NCBI GenBank assembly: GCA_038501625.1
Contig: JAZAYU010001128.1
Location: 1 to 64,000, forward strand
Reading direction: 5' to 3'
DNA length: 64,000 bases
From: Corbicula japonica
Lineage: Eukaryota; Mollusca; Bivalvia; Venerida; Cyrenidae
The translations under genes were made by a program, and so were the position numbers. The number at the start of each line of letters is the position of its first letter. The first letter of the stretch is position 1. The notes under the pieces are model-generated. The model was not told the origin of the DNA, ran no database searches, and saw nothing but the letters and a program-made list of their open reading frames with translations. Shown here piece by piece: positions 47,396 through 59,040 of this stretch.

Positions 47396-48270
47396 CATTT
47401 GTTCTATATAACATGTTAGACAGACTACAAAGATTAATGCTGTCACTCGTTCTATGTAAGGAAAGAATAACGAAATAAATGTTTCCATGTGTTTTATGTT
47501 AAGACAGACTTCGAATATTAATGCTATCACTTGTTCTATGTTAAGAAAGACTTGGGAGATAAATGTTTCCATGTGTTCTATGTTAAGACAGACTTCGAAT
47601 ATTAATGCTATCACTTGTTCTATGTTAAGAAAGACTTGGGAGATAAATGTTTCCATGTGTTTTATGTTAAGACAGACTTCGAATATTAATGCTATCACTT
47701 GTTCTATGTTAAGAAAGACTTGGGAGATAAATGTTTCCATGTGTTTTATGTTAAGACAGACTTCGAATATTAATGCTATCACTTGTTCTATGTTAAGAAA
47801 GACTTGGGAGATAAATGTTTCCATGTGTTCTATGTTAAGACAGAATTCGTAGATAAATGCTATAAATTGTTATATGTAAAGAAAGACTAAAGAGATATAT
47901 GTTTACATGTGTTCTATATTAAGACAGACTTCGTTGATAAATGTTATCACTTTTTCTAAGATAAGAAAGTTCTATGTTAAGAAAGACTTAGGAGATAAAG
48001 GTTCCACGTATCTATGCTAAGACAGACTTCGGAAATAAATGTTATCACTTATTCTATGTTTAGACAGTTTTCGGAGATAAATGTTATCACTTATTCTATG
48101 TTAAGACAGACTTCAGAGATAAATGTTATTACTTATTCTATGTTAAGAAGGACTTCGGAGATAAATATTATCACTTATTCTATGTTTAGAAGGACTTCGG
48201 TGATAAATGTTATCACTTATTCTATCGGATATTATATAATATTATCTCTTGACTTTGTTCTCTTTTAAGA
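47396..48270 (+). repeat. 42-bp satellite with 84-bp higher-order dimers
   Basis: Monomers begin TTCTATGTTAAGACAGACTT or TTCTATGTTAAGAAAGACTT and alternate strictly between about 47480 and 47840 as an 84-bp dimer. Beyond that they are more varied. Because 42 is divisible by three, both strands stay open by arithmetic, which explains the repetitive frames seen there. I see no sign of a gene. Confidence 0.93.
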
Positions 48271-48524
48271 CAGACTTCCATGATAGGTGTTATGTGATGA
48301 TGATAAATTTCATTACTTTTTTAGTTGTGGTTTATCTGCTTAATACCGTAGTTTCTTAAAATGTCATGAAACCAGATAATATATGCAATTTGAGCCGAAT
48401 GTTATTATGGCGTTACATCGGGGCAAGTTTGAGATTGGTGCAAGTAAGAACAAGATATAGTGAGTGATGCGCCTATCGTAACCGAGCATGTCCTTGACGG
48501 CGACGTTTAACAACGTCTTAGACT

Positions 48525-49080
48525 CTAGAAGGCCGCTAGGCTCATGCTTCCCCGGCCTTCTTGAAACCGCTTATACCGTTTGTAGATTGCTGTTTTCTTT
48601 ACCTCAGCTTTCCAATAGACATTGCTGATCTGTTCAATAGTTTTCTTATTTGAAAGTTGAATGCGCAAATTATTTTTAATGGCAAATTGTTGCTTAACAT
48701 TCATTTTAGCACCTTTCAACACAAAACACATGTTTTGTTTACATTTCAGACGTAACCGTGCGATTTGACGACAGTGACGTCATGCCAGATAATGGCGGAA
48801 ACGTTAGATGTAATTTGGTTGACATATGTTGAAAATTAATTTTAATAGACGTTATGTTTTAAACTATTTTCTGTTGGAAATAACCAAAATTTTGACCGGA
48901 ATGACGTTGGTAACGTTACTATCGAAACCATAATATGTTCCAGTTTACAGATTTAAGACTGTTACTTAGTTTATCAATAGGCAATAGATCTATCTATATT
49001 GTGGTAAAATTTCACTGCCCTATTTATAAATTAAAGAAAACTAGAGCACTTCTCTGCGAATTTTTGAATCACCCCTCGTA
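48525..49080 (-). mobile_element. Second mariner relic, HTH fragment
   Basis: The minus frame 48731-48525 gives KTIEQISNVYWKAEVKKTAI, YKRYKRFQEGRGS, the first helix-turn-helix of a mariner transposase (compare WDKRFSEG at 33518-34455), then stops. At 49063-49080 the inverse reads TACGAGGGGTGATTCAAA, the same kind of terminal repeat as at 34455. The catalytic part and the other end are missing. Confidence 0.78.
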
Positions 49081-49184
49081 TATTAACGTTTTAGTGTTGT
49101 AAGGTTTAGTTCAGGTTCTTACTTATTAATTACTAACATTACGTAGTATATACTGAAACAAGATATGTTTGAAAAAGTATGATG

Positions 49185-49355
49185 TTTGAAAGGTTCCATG
49201 TTCACTGTAATATGCATATCATCGTTTGAGATCAAAGTGTACTGTTTATTGGTGTAAATATTGAAAGGCGCTCAACCTGGGTTAATCAAACTGAGCCTGC
49301 AATATATTCATATTTGTCGTGTTGGTGGCTTTCAAAGTTCCTTTTTCATCTATTT
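49185..49355 (+). repeat. Family-B partial copy
   Basis: GAAAGGTTCCATGTTCAC, TTGGTGTAAATATTG and TGGTGGCTTTCAAAGTTC match the right part of the unit at 8673-9969, with an internal deletion. Confidence 0.8.
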
Positions 49356-50299
49356 ATAAGGAATATATGAACGTAGCTTTCCTAAAAACGCAAGTCTTCT
49401 TCATAAGAACATTTTTATTTCGAATGAGTATGAAAGCCTCTGTCGCAGTGTTTGTTTATCATGCGTTGAATGAAACTCCGCCTGCCACCTCATGTGTGCA
49501 TGCGTGACAGATAATGATTGACAGCTAACGTCCCCAGTCAATTCAACGGTCAAATTAACAGTTCCAGTTCGTTCTTTTCATTCGGACTGTATATATTACA
49601 CTATTTTAGTTTCTATGGCTACTAAATGAAAATTAAGAATGACATTAAGCGATATAAGATACATTGATATTTACAACATAGGACATTTTTGGCAAAAAAA
49701 CACACAACAATAATGGATATTTTGAATATTCAGCTTATGCATGTGCGTAATGACAAACTATTTTAAGCAAAGTGTTTCTTCGGAAAACTAAATTAAGCGG
49801 CATTAAAAGTTGTTGTTGCGGTTTTGTTGTTGATTAATTAATTGTAAATTAATGTGTTTAGAACGCTGAATAGAGCGTTATCAATTGTTGATGTTGTTAA
49901 TGACAAAGATGATGACAAAGGTGACGCTGTAATTATAAAATAATATTTCCAACAAAAAAACACGACCAATTGACAATAATTATGTTACAAGCATCGCTGT
50001 ATTTATTTTCACCTTGATTATTTATACACCCAAGTTGCATACGTTATATTGGTGGTTAAAAATTATTCAACCGTCAATAGTTTTTTATATGTAAACTATG
50101 GACACGTATTTGGATTAAACGTAACTTCATTTTTCCAGTATGCAAACATTAATGTTTAAACTTTGTGTCATCTGCGAATTTGGCAGATTCTTCAAACTGT
50201 TAATCAATTTGTGATCAAATGAATTTTCAACAGATCTGTTAAACAATCGGTCACAAATTTAATGTTAAAAATACATTCAAAAATTAGCATTACATTAGT
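49356..50299. other. No recognisable feature
   Basis: AT-rich intergenic sequence with no supported gene or repeat. Confidence 0.45.
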
Positions 50300-50301
50300 T
50301 A

Positions 50302-50939
50302 CAGTACTGAAAATTATGAAATTGACAATTTTTCCGATTCCGATCCGGTCCGCTTCCGATCCTAATACCATCTATAACCGATCCGATTCCATTCCCATTG
50401 CGGTCCAATTCCAATTCGATTGCACTCCAATTTTTTCACTCCGGACCATGCGCTCTAAACGATATTTACGCTCAATCCGATTCTTCCGATTCCGATCTTT
50501 TCGCTCCCGATTTTCATAGGTCATTAACTATAACGCAAGACATTGCGCTCCAAACGATCTTTACGCTCAAACCGATTCTTCCGATTCCGATTCCTATACA
50601 TAACTGAAAAACTGCAAATAGAAGCGATCCGATCCGATCCGGTCAAAACGCTCCGGTCTTTTCAGTCCAAGCGATCCAAACGCTCAAAGCGATTCCGATC
50701 CAGTCAAAACGATCCGGTTTTTTCACTCCAAGCGATCCAAACGTTCAAAGCGATTCCGATCCGGTCAAAATGCTCCGGTCTTTTCACTCCAAGCGATCCA
50801 AACGCTCAAAGCGATTCGCTTCGATTCCATTCCGTTTCCAATTCGATTGCGCTTCCATTGCGCTCCTAACGGGATTGGTTTGCGGTCCGCTTCCGATCCG
50901 CTTCCGATCCGATTGTCAATTTCATGATTTTCAGTACTG
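50302..50939. mobile_element. TIR element with a CCGATCC-rich interior array
   Basis: The left end CAGTACTGAAAATTATGAAA and the right end, inverse CAGTACTGAAAATCATGAAA, match over about 28 bases with one change. Flanking TA occurs at 50300-50301 and 50940-50941. The interior is GC-richer than its surroundings and built of CCGATTCCGATC-like words, including about three units of a 61-bp repeat near 50640-50815. A second copy starts at 63747. It has no transposase frame and looks like a nonautonomous Tc1/mariner-sized element that has acquired and amplified a tandem array. Confidence 0.85.
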
Positions 50940-51136
50940 TAGACCCATCGGTACCTTTATCTTTATAACTCGAGTGATAAATCAATATTTCACAACATTG
51001 AAGCTATTAAATACTGAAAATGCATAAAATGAAACAATTTACTAAATTTTCATGTCTATTTATGCAGGATTTTACCATTTTAACTGTACCGACGATCAAG
51101 TTATACAGGACGGAGAGAGTTCTTTGAAGATCTAAC

Positions 51137-51463
51137 TTGTTGTTGTTGTTATTGTTGTTCTTGTCGATGATGATGGTAAAGCTAACTCAGTTTCACTCTC
51201 GTTTTTTCTTTGTTTCACGTAAAGCACTAGGATTTTATTTCTCTTCTTCGCAAAACTTCTTCGTTATTAATATCATAATCGTCGTCAACGCCGTAATCTT
51301 TATCATGACCATGACTATCATACCATCATCATCATCTTCTTCTTCTTCTTTGTCGTCGGTTTTATATGTTGAGTAAACAAACTACCATATCATCCTCATC
51401 CTCCTCCTCCTCATCATCATCATTATATCATCATCATCATCATCATCATAATATCATCATCAT

Positions 51464-51504
<41 letters not shown>

Positions 51505-51850
51505 CATCATCATCATCATCATCATTATCATCATCATCATCATCATCATCTTCATAATCTTCATTATCGTCGTCATCATCATCGTTCTCATAATCATGAC
51601 CATAACTACTATATCATTATCGTCGTCGTCATCATCATCATCATCATAATCATCATCAACAACATCGCCAGTCGTTATTATATGCTGAGTGAACACACTC
51701 TGATAACTTCTTTACCAGCATCATCGGTCTCCTTATTATTACCATAACTACTATATCATGATCATTATCATCATCATCATCGCTGTCTTCGTCGTCGTAT
51801 TTACATGATATTTGAACAAACTCTTATATCTTCGACTTATCTAAAATTTG
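51137..51850 (+). repeat. Family-F repeat with a long CAT/ATC microsatellite
   Basis: A core (CGTCGTCAACGCCGTAATCT at about 51280), a long (CAT)n tract with CCT and CGT interruptions, and a tail (ATATCTTCGACTTATCTAAA at about 51825) recur in the same order at 54470-54800. The serine-rich frames here are triplet artefacts. Confidence 0.9.
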
Positions 51851-52706
51851 AAATATTCTTTTGACTTAAGGAGCATAGTTTCACTTATATATGAAATTAT
51901 TTACGTTTCGAATAATACGAACTTGACGGTTATTGTCAGTGTGGAGGGAAAAGGTGCGTGTATCTCGTGCGATTAGGCTATTAAAGTGTTGTTTTTATCT
52001 GTGTACACCATTCGAGGCGTTTCTATTCAGCGGTAATCATGTCGGACGGTTCGCAAAGTACAGGCCCACTGATTTTAACTTTGTTTGGACAGTCTTTGAG
52101 CAACTTGCACTTGGACTATACAGACATTTGAAAACAATAATGTATATTACCGCTGAATACAACGACCTAATCCTAGTTTTTGTTTGTATTGTTTACGTAT
52201 TATTGTCGGTCATCCTGATGACCGATATATTATAATGGACCAAACTTGACCTTTGAAGGGTAACACTGGTTAACAGCGGCACCGGACGTAGTCACTTTAG
52301 ACAAAGCCGCCCGTCTAGAGCTTGAGAATGCTATCCCGTTCCCCCTATTTGCAAGAAATGTGTTCTAAATGTAGTAACATCAACAAATCAGAAATTGAGC
52401 TGATATATGACGACATGTTAAATTGTATAAACATACGTGTGTTGTATTTTCTACAGGGTGTAGAAAAATGTTATGCGTCTTTTTTAGACAGTCACGTGAA
52501 GCAAACCTTCATAGCAAAATATTATTTGCTTATAAATTGAACTAATACTTTTATTTGAATCAAACAACTATTCAGGATGATCCCATATATGAAATAGATT
52601 CGATCCGTTTTATTGATTTTGTTGGTCAAAAGAAAAAAAAATCGTTTATGTTTTTCTTAGAGACTAATGAATATCCGACTTTGGCGGAAAAGGCTGTCTG
52701 TAAACA
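51851..52706. other. Intergenic, one small palindrome
   Basis: CGGTCATCCTGATGACCG at about 52208-52225 is an 8-bp-armed palindrome. A frame at 51933-52235 has no domain or splice support. Confidence 0.4.
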
Positions 52707-54397
52707 AAAGTTTACAAAAAGCTAGTCGGTTATTAGCATACACTTTTAACCAAAAATGTATTCCAAAATTTAACAACAAAATTTTGTCACTGTCCTAGGG
52801 TGGGGAAATGAGCAGCCTGACAGGGACTCAAATTATTATATTTACTATTCTGATCTTCAACAATTTCTGTAGAATGCTGAACTTCAACATGTAATACTGC
52901 TGGATCCCGCACATTTTCCTGTTTTTGTTTGTTTTAATGATGTAAATTTTAGTGTATGCCATGTTAGATGACATAATGCGGGTTTTAAAAAAAAAACTCA
53001 TGTCCATGGGTTGACTTTGAAAGTTGATGAAAACTTTTACCCATGTCTTAACATTAAAAATTTTCTTTCTTGTGGTATAAATCACCAAACATACGGTCGT
53101 GAATTAGTAGAGGCTTATAGCAAACGAGGAGGTGTTTTTAACAAGCATTTTGGAGAAAACGAATGCTCAGAACTTTGCTTAATTGTCACAATATTGTCTT
53201 TTAAAGCGAGATTTTGCGTTTTTGAGCTTTCCAGTGCAAATGTTGCGAATGTTCTTAGAAGTTAACAGAAGTTTAGCAAAGTGAGATGACGATCATTGTT
53301 TAAAGTAAAAAAGGGATCAGTGATTTTGCAATTTGTTTGCGATTTCCAGTGCAATTTCGGTGAATGTTCTCAGAAGATACCGGAGGTTTAGCGAATGTGA
53401 CATGACCATTGTTTAAAGTAAACATAGGAGATCAGCACGGGCAATATTTTTTTTATCTAATATCTCAAGCGTAGTCACATAGGGCGGCGCTACGCTTAAA
53501 ATGACAGTCATCAATACGATGAATAAGCTGCGGACGACAGAGATAAACAAATAGGATGGCCACAGGAGTTAATTTTATTATAACACGTTCAGCGTGGAAG
53601 CATCAATAATGATTTTGTTTATTGATCTTGTCTAATATCAATTTATAGGATAAATGGCGACACGTTACTTCATTTACAAGTACTTCGTTAGTAAAGTTTG
53701 TTGAAAAATCATTTCAATCCATAATTTCAAATGTAGTTGTTATCAGATAATCAACCTCACAATTTTGCATTTCACGAGCGCACTTTTGAAATAACCCGAG
53801 CTGTGAGAGTTTAAATCTAGTTGGTTTGATAACTACCCATCTCTTCATTAGTTATGACCATTACATTTTATCTTTTATTCGCAATTACTAATTCAGATAG
53901 ACATTTAAATACATGTATTATGCTCTTTCTCAAAGATTTGCATAAAAGTGAATTGTTTTGACCTCGTTGACAAAAACAGCCATGATTTTTTAGATCTATC
54001 TATTTCCATGTCCTTTTGATATCCAAGTTGGAGCACTTATTACGATGCGGTATTTATGTGTTTGATATGCTTAAAAGTCCTTAACAGGCTCATTGAAACC
54101 GAGCCTGCAATATTTTCACATTTTTCTTCTTCGGTGGTTTCCAAAGTGACCTTTTCATCTATTTTAAGAAAACAAAATTATGATTGTTTTAAAATAGAAA
54201 CTTGGTAGCCATTCTATACGTGCATCTGTATTTTTATCATTTAAACTTCTGGGTGACATTGGTCGACAGAAAACTGGCCATAACATTGACTTACATTGGT
54301 CCAAAAGTAAATACAAGCTCGAATAGTCGTACATATCTACTTATTCTATTAACTTATTTGCTAATGACCGACTAGCTTTTTGGAAAGCTAAAACTTG
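52707..54397. mobile_element. Candidate DNA transposon with AAAGCTAGTCGGT ends
   Basis: The left end AAAAAGCTAGTCGGTTATTA (52715) and the right end, inverse AAAAAGCTAGTCGGTCATTA (54380), pair up. The right end extends to CAAGTTTTAGCTTTCC, which also appears beside a solo copy at 10850-10888. The interior contains two diverged tandem units of about 110-130 bp near 53220-53440 (TTCCAGTGCAA and ATTGTTTAAAGTAAA) and a family-B end at 54080-54165. A frame at 53011-53265 is unrecognised and short. Nonautonomous, if real. Confidence 0.6.
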
Positions 54398-54469
54398 TGA
54401 GATAAGTAAATAATTAATTTACTCACGTTAAAGTGAGTAAAGGTTTTTATTCTTTGTGATATATTTGAC

Positions 54470-54800
54470 CGTAATAAATATCATAATCGTCGTCAACGCC
54501 GTAATCTTTATCATGATCATGACTATCATATCATCATCTTCATCATCATCAACATTATCATCATCATCTTCATCATCATCATCACCTTCATCAACTTCGT
54601 CGTCGTCGTCGTCGGTTTTATATGCTGAGTGAACAAACTACCATATCCTCCTCCTCCTATTCATCATAATCATCTTCGCCGTCGTTGTAGTTGTCGTATT
54701 TACATGATATTTTAACAAACTCTTATATCTTCGACTTATCTAAAAATTGAAATATTTTTAAGACTTAAGGAACATGGTTTCACTTATATAGGTGTTTATT
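54470..54800 (+). repeat. Family-F repeat, second copy
   Basis: Same orientation and order as 51137-51850, with a much shorter CAT tract. It shares CGTCGTCAACGCCGTAATCT and CTTATATCTTCGACTTATCT. Confidence 0.88.
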
Positions 54801-57060
54801 CTTTATATCTGCAATGTTTTAGTTATTTTTAATCAACTTTAAGACATATAATTTCGCTGATTACCATTTCGTAACCTTAATTAACATAAAACACAAGATC
54901 CAAATTCAATTTCAACATTTAATTTGGAAAATCGCTAGGATAGCACTTGGGTATACCGAATGAACTCTATTAATTATAACATTTGCAATGAAATCATAGA
55001 TTTCTCAATACATATATTTCCTTACATATATTGGCAACAAATATCGTAGAAATTACTTTAACAAATGCATGTTATGACACCGCAAATCATTAACCAGTCC
55101 ATGAACAACTGAATTCGTTTGCTATTAGCTGAACAGATTTTATGCATATAAAAAATCAGTGTTTACACTTTGGTAACCCAAAGCTGAATGCCAACCCTGC
55201 GATATACAGCACGAATCTCTCGTGCGAAAACTGCCATCTAACGGTTACTTCATTACAAACAAGGGAAATTAATTTTCTTCTTATTCGTACCTCAAACTCA
55301 GAAAATTATATATATGTTTAATGTTGTGTTAAACCTGGGTTAAAATATATAAGAATATTTTAGGGTTATAAATCGAGATATACATTTACAATGTTATCAA
55401 TTTATCGATAATCCTGTTTCGGCTTGCTGATTTACCTATGTGCAAGTATCACGAGAAAGTAAATAAAACGCTACGCCAACACGGTAAAGCCGTAACCAAA
55501 CGGACGCGCTTCCGATGCATTTCTGTCGGTTATTAAATTATCTATAGAGTTAAATAGACATTAAACGATTAAATATATTACTTATTATTAAGACTAAATT
55601 CATCGCTGTTTAAATTGAATATCTTAAAAGAATTTACTAATAAGTCACTGCAATTATTTTTGTATGCTATTTGTTCAATCATCTTCGGTGGTATCGTTTA
55701 ATTGCCGCAAAAATCCAATTAAAACAACATAATAAAATTAAACGTTTTTGACGGACCCATTGTATAGACATTTTGTTTATTTGAACACGCGAGCTAACCA
55801 TGTGTCAAATGTCCTTGTCGTCTAGCAAATCTTGTTATAATATTTGTATTTTTGTCAGTTAATTCGTTCACTTCAATTTGTATTTAACAATATAGATTAA
55901 ATAACTTCAAATTGAATAACGTGTCATGGTCCATGCCTCTGGTATACAAATCATGCTATACAAAGCTATAAGGAAGACAGAAACGAACACTTTGTCAATA
56001 TAAAGTTATATTCATTTTAAACACCTATTATCTGTTAAACAAATAGCAACTGCTAATACGTTACCGTTAACTAAACAATCGTGTGACATGGAATTATATT
56101 GAAAAATTGTAAATATTCACAACGTTATGTTGTTTTCTTTTAATCTTATATCGTTTCATACCAGTTGTATTATGTTCATTGGGAAATATTTAACTCATAA
56201 TCAGCTCTCAACACATCTTGTTTTGTAATACAATTTTTACTATAAACCGTTACCTCTGAAATAGTGTAGAACATGTTCTATGCAATACCGTTATAAATTA
56301 CTCTACTGTATATAAACAATCTAAATACTTACTAAGATTTTCCGCAGAACGGTTATTCCGTTATTTTGTGTGTTATTTTTCTTTAGCTATCATTCTGCGT
56401 GTGCAAGCATTATTTTTTTATGTGAATGTATGTTTAATATACTATTTAATTTATGTTAATTAAAATCGCAACTGCCGATTTTAGTTCATTAAAATCGCAA
56501 TTGGAATTCAACATTTTCTTTAAGTAGAAACACCAGTGTTTTTTTCACATAAGTAACCAAACGCACATAACATTCCGATTGTGAGGGTTAAGAAAACGGG
56601 TTCGAATTTTGGTTAATGACGTCATGAAGTAACGTCATAAAGAAATTGTTTTGGCGCAATTAGATCTACAGGCAATATTTTGTCAAATTCACACAAACTG
56701 TGCAATGAAAGCATAAAATAAAAAGCAAATGTATCTTACTAGTGAAAGATAGAAATATATTCCACTCGTGAACCCCGGAATTATGTATTTTCACTCGTGG
56801 CGTCGTAAAATGTATGAATTCTGGAGCTCACTCGATGAAATATATCTTTATCTAACTCTGTTTAAACAAATATCCTCTATATAATAGGTTAGCTATTAAT
56901 TTAGATTACATATTAAGGATATGTCTTGATGCTGCAAAATTGTTCATAAATAGTTGTCAAATCATCATAATGATTGATATTGTAAACAGAATAGGTAAAC
57001 AAGACAGGTTATTTGATCTCATACATTTAAGCTTCACAGACAAATGTTATTAAATACGCT
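54801..57060. other. Intergenic upstream of the type II TSP1 gene
   Basis: AT-rich. Near 56615 is a TGACGTCA palindrome (a CRE-type word) close to AACGTCA. At 56770-56880 lies the repeat also present at 40030-40130. No gene recognised. Confidence 0.4.
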
Positions 57061-57070
57061 GAGGTTGAGT

Positions 57071-57079
57071 TATAAAATA
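57071..57079 (+). promoter_or_regulatory. Possible TATA box
   Basis: TATAAAATA lies about 59 bases before the ATG at 57130, leaving room for a short leader. In such AT-rich DNA this word may be chance. Confidence 0.3.
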
Positions 57080-57129
57080 CATTTTATTCATTGAGAACAT
57101 GCTTGATATAATCAGAGGAAATTAACAAA

Positions 57130-57457
57130 ATGGAGTTGAGTGATATTAGTGTAAGCGAACACAAGCATGAGGAAGAAGCAGTGGTCATAAAAACAAAAAG
57201 TGCTGAAAACGAAGTTAAAGATCATGCATATGTTAATACAACGTTAGTGGTTGGTATTGATATGAATGTGCAGGGCAAACGCGAAACTCACATCTACGAA
57301 CATTTACAGACAAAAAAACAGAACACATCAAATTGTAAAGGAGGATGTATGACCATATTCAAACAATACAAGGACAGCATTATGTTAAGTCTGATTGGTG
57401 TGTTGTTAATCGCTGTAACAGTTTTAGCGATATTTATCGGCTTGCCAGAGAAAACAG
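57130..57457 (+). CDS. Type II membrane-anchor first exon of a TSP1 gene
   Basis: The ATG at 57130 (AACAAAATGG) opens 109 codons, then AAACAG|GTAAGA at phase 1. I infer a polar cytoplasmic tail of about 82 residues and a single membrane helix at about 83-105 (SIMLSLIGVLLIAVTVLAIF). LPEKT then begins the outside. There is no cleavable N-terminal signal, so a type II orientation is inferred: N-terminus inside, TSP1 repeats outside. The tail has Y34 in AYVNT (a YxN word, the known Grb2-SH2 pattern), Y56 in IYEHL (YxxL, an endocytic-type word) and a C69-x3-C73 pair near the membrane. The next exon joins in frame as G-INGGW. The open frame past the donor is intron. Confidence 0.88.
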
Positions 57458-57744
57458 GTAAGACTTTGCTTTTAGCAACGTGTGCTTTTAGTGTTTTTCA
57501 AAATATAATTTCAATTAGGCATTGGGAAAAATTTCAAATCGTATGTACATGTACATGTTATTATATGGGTGTTGTGGTGTTTGGACCTGTCTTTAACACC
57601 TACTCTGGAAAAAAAGCCAAAATAAGTTTTTTTAAGGCAAGCAATCTCTATTTAGTCAATACTGTTATCAGTAAAATAACCCGTTAGCGATGTCATGCAG
57701 TGATTGTTACGTATATTAGGGCTATCCGATTAACCTTTTTGAGG

Positions 57745-57840
57745 TTGTCCCGGTAAGCTCAATAGGTTGCGTCGCAGGAATAGCAGGGCTAGGCGCTGTC
57801 GCCGGGATGGTGCGGGTTCGCTCCCAGCTAGAGACACTAT
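57745..57840 (+). repeat. tRNA-like SINE fragment
   Basis: GGTAAGCTCAATAGGTTGCG resembles an A box and GTGCGGGTTCGCTCCC a B box. A family-A copy follows at once. No acceptor stem, so not a tRNA gene. Confidence 0.65.
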
Positions 57841-57854
57841 CAATTGCTAAAAAG

Positions 57855-58150
57855 TGTAATATGCATATCAGGAATTGCAACACTCACAAAACACAGCTTT
57901 CTCAAACAGCAAAAAAGAAGAGGAAAAAAAGAGCACGTTGGTTATAAGTATGTCAGTTTTAAATTTAATAAGACGCCACAAACAATTAATGACAAAGAGA
58001 ACCCTTGGGGTTACCGCCTTGTATAGGTAAGTGGCTAAGCAAATTGCTAAGCTCGACAAAGTTGAGTGTAAAACCGCACAAACATGTAAAACATAAGAAC
58101 TAAGCTCATTGCAAATCGAAAAGAGGCGGGTACTCAGTTACCTATCCGTT
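57855..58150 (-). repeat. Family-A copy, reverse strand
   Basis: ATATGCATATCAGGAATTGC at the start matches the inverted right end of family A, followed by ACACTCACAAAACACAGC and GGGGTTACCGCCTTG. It lies in intron 1 of the TSP1 gene. Confidence 0.82.
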
Positions 58151-58409
58151 TTCAATAGAAAGATAGTAAACTTGTATAAGTAATATTTAAGTATATTGAA
58201 TATAATATCATTAACTCATGTTATAACAATGTATTTCTATGATCTGATGTTACATTGTGATTTTGAGAGGTCTTTGGTACCAGTGCAGAACATCTTCGTT
58301 TTCCTAAATACAGGAAAAATGTAAAAATACAAACCATGAAATTGCCACAGTTGGACAAATACAATGTGGTCTGTATCCAAATGAGACCGTTCTTTAGTCT
58401 GAACTGTGA

Positions 58410-58765
58410 CGTTTATTTCATTTCAACTGAGTCTGCAATATTTTAATTAGTGTCGTTTTCGACGGCTTTCAAAGTTTGTTTTTTTTATTTTACGTTATAA
58501 AACATAACGCGTTTTTGCGTCGCTGTGTGGCGGCCGTCAAACTCCCCGTACATTCAATCAATGTTTTATCAGATGCGCCATTTGAAAATCTTAAAGCACG
58601 CGTCAATATTCATTTGTTGGGAAAACGTTGAGTTGCGCTCAAACGGAGGCAAAGAGGAATGGACAGTAATATATATTTCCATGTCTCCTTCAGAACAGAC
58701 TCAATTAAGCAGAGCCTTTTTTTTGATATGTGAGTGTTCGGTAGCTTTCCTTAGTTTTCATAATT
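58410..58765 (+). repeat. Family-B copy, diverged
   Basis: GACGGCTTTCAAAGTT is followed by TGTGTGGCGGCCGTC, CCCCGTACATTCAATC and GAGTTGCGCTCAA. This is the end of one unit and the start of the next, so it was tandem before decay. Confidence 0.75.
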
Positions 58766-59040
58766 GAATTGTTGTTCCTGTCGCCGAGCGCTTAAAGAAG
58801 AGTGTATTGAACGATAGGTTCATCGTATTTTTGCATTAGTTGCATGTCTTTAGATTTATTGCCTTTATTTTTGTTTTGTTTTATTTATTTCTACGTCTTT
58901 ATCTGTTACTCTATGGTTCCTTTAATTTCTTGGGGTTTTATTAGAGTGTAAATTCTTCATTTGTAGGTTAATTCTAGACCCACCTGTGTCTTGTTGAATT
59001 TAGAAACAATGCTAAAAATCCTTAACTAAAATGGTTCTAA

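Noticed and set aside
47345..47852. Long frames on both strands encoding 14-residue repeats
   Set aside because: Explained by 42-bp satellite monomers; openness on both strands is arithmetic.
50262..51027. Frames rich in Arg, Ser and Phe
   Set aside because: They fall in the CCGATTCC array of a TIR element and change frame between array units.
51366..51696. Polyserine and polymethionine/aspartate frames
   Set aside because: Triplet microsatellite artefacts.
51933..53265. Frames at 51933-52235 and 53011-53265 as genes
   Set aside because: No recognisable domain, no splice support, and the second is inside a candidate transposon.
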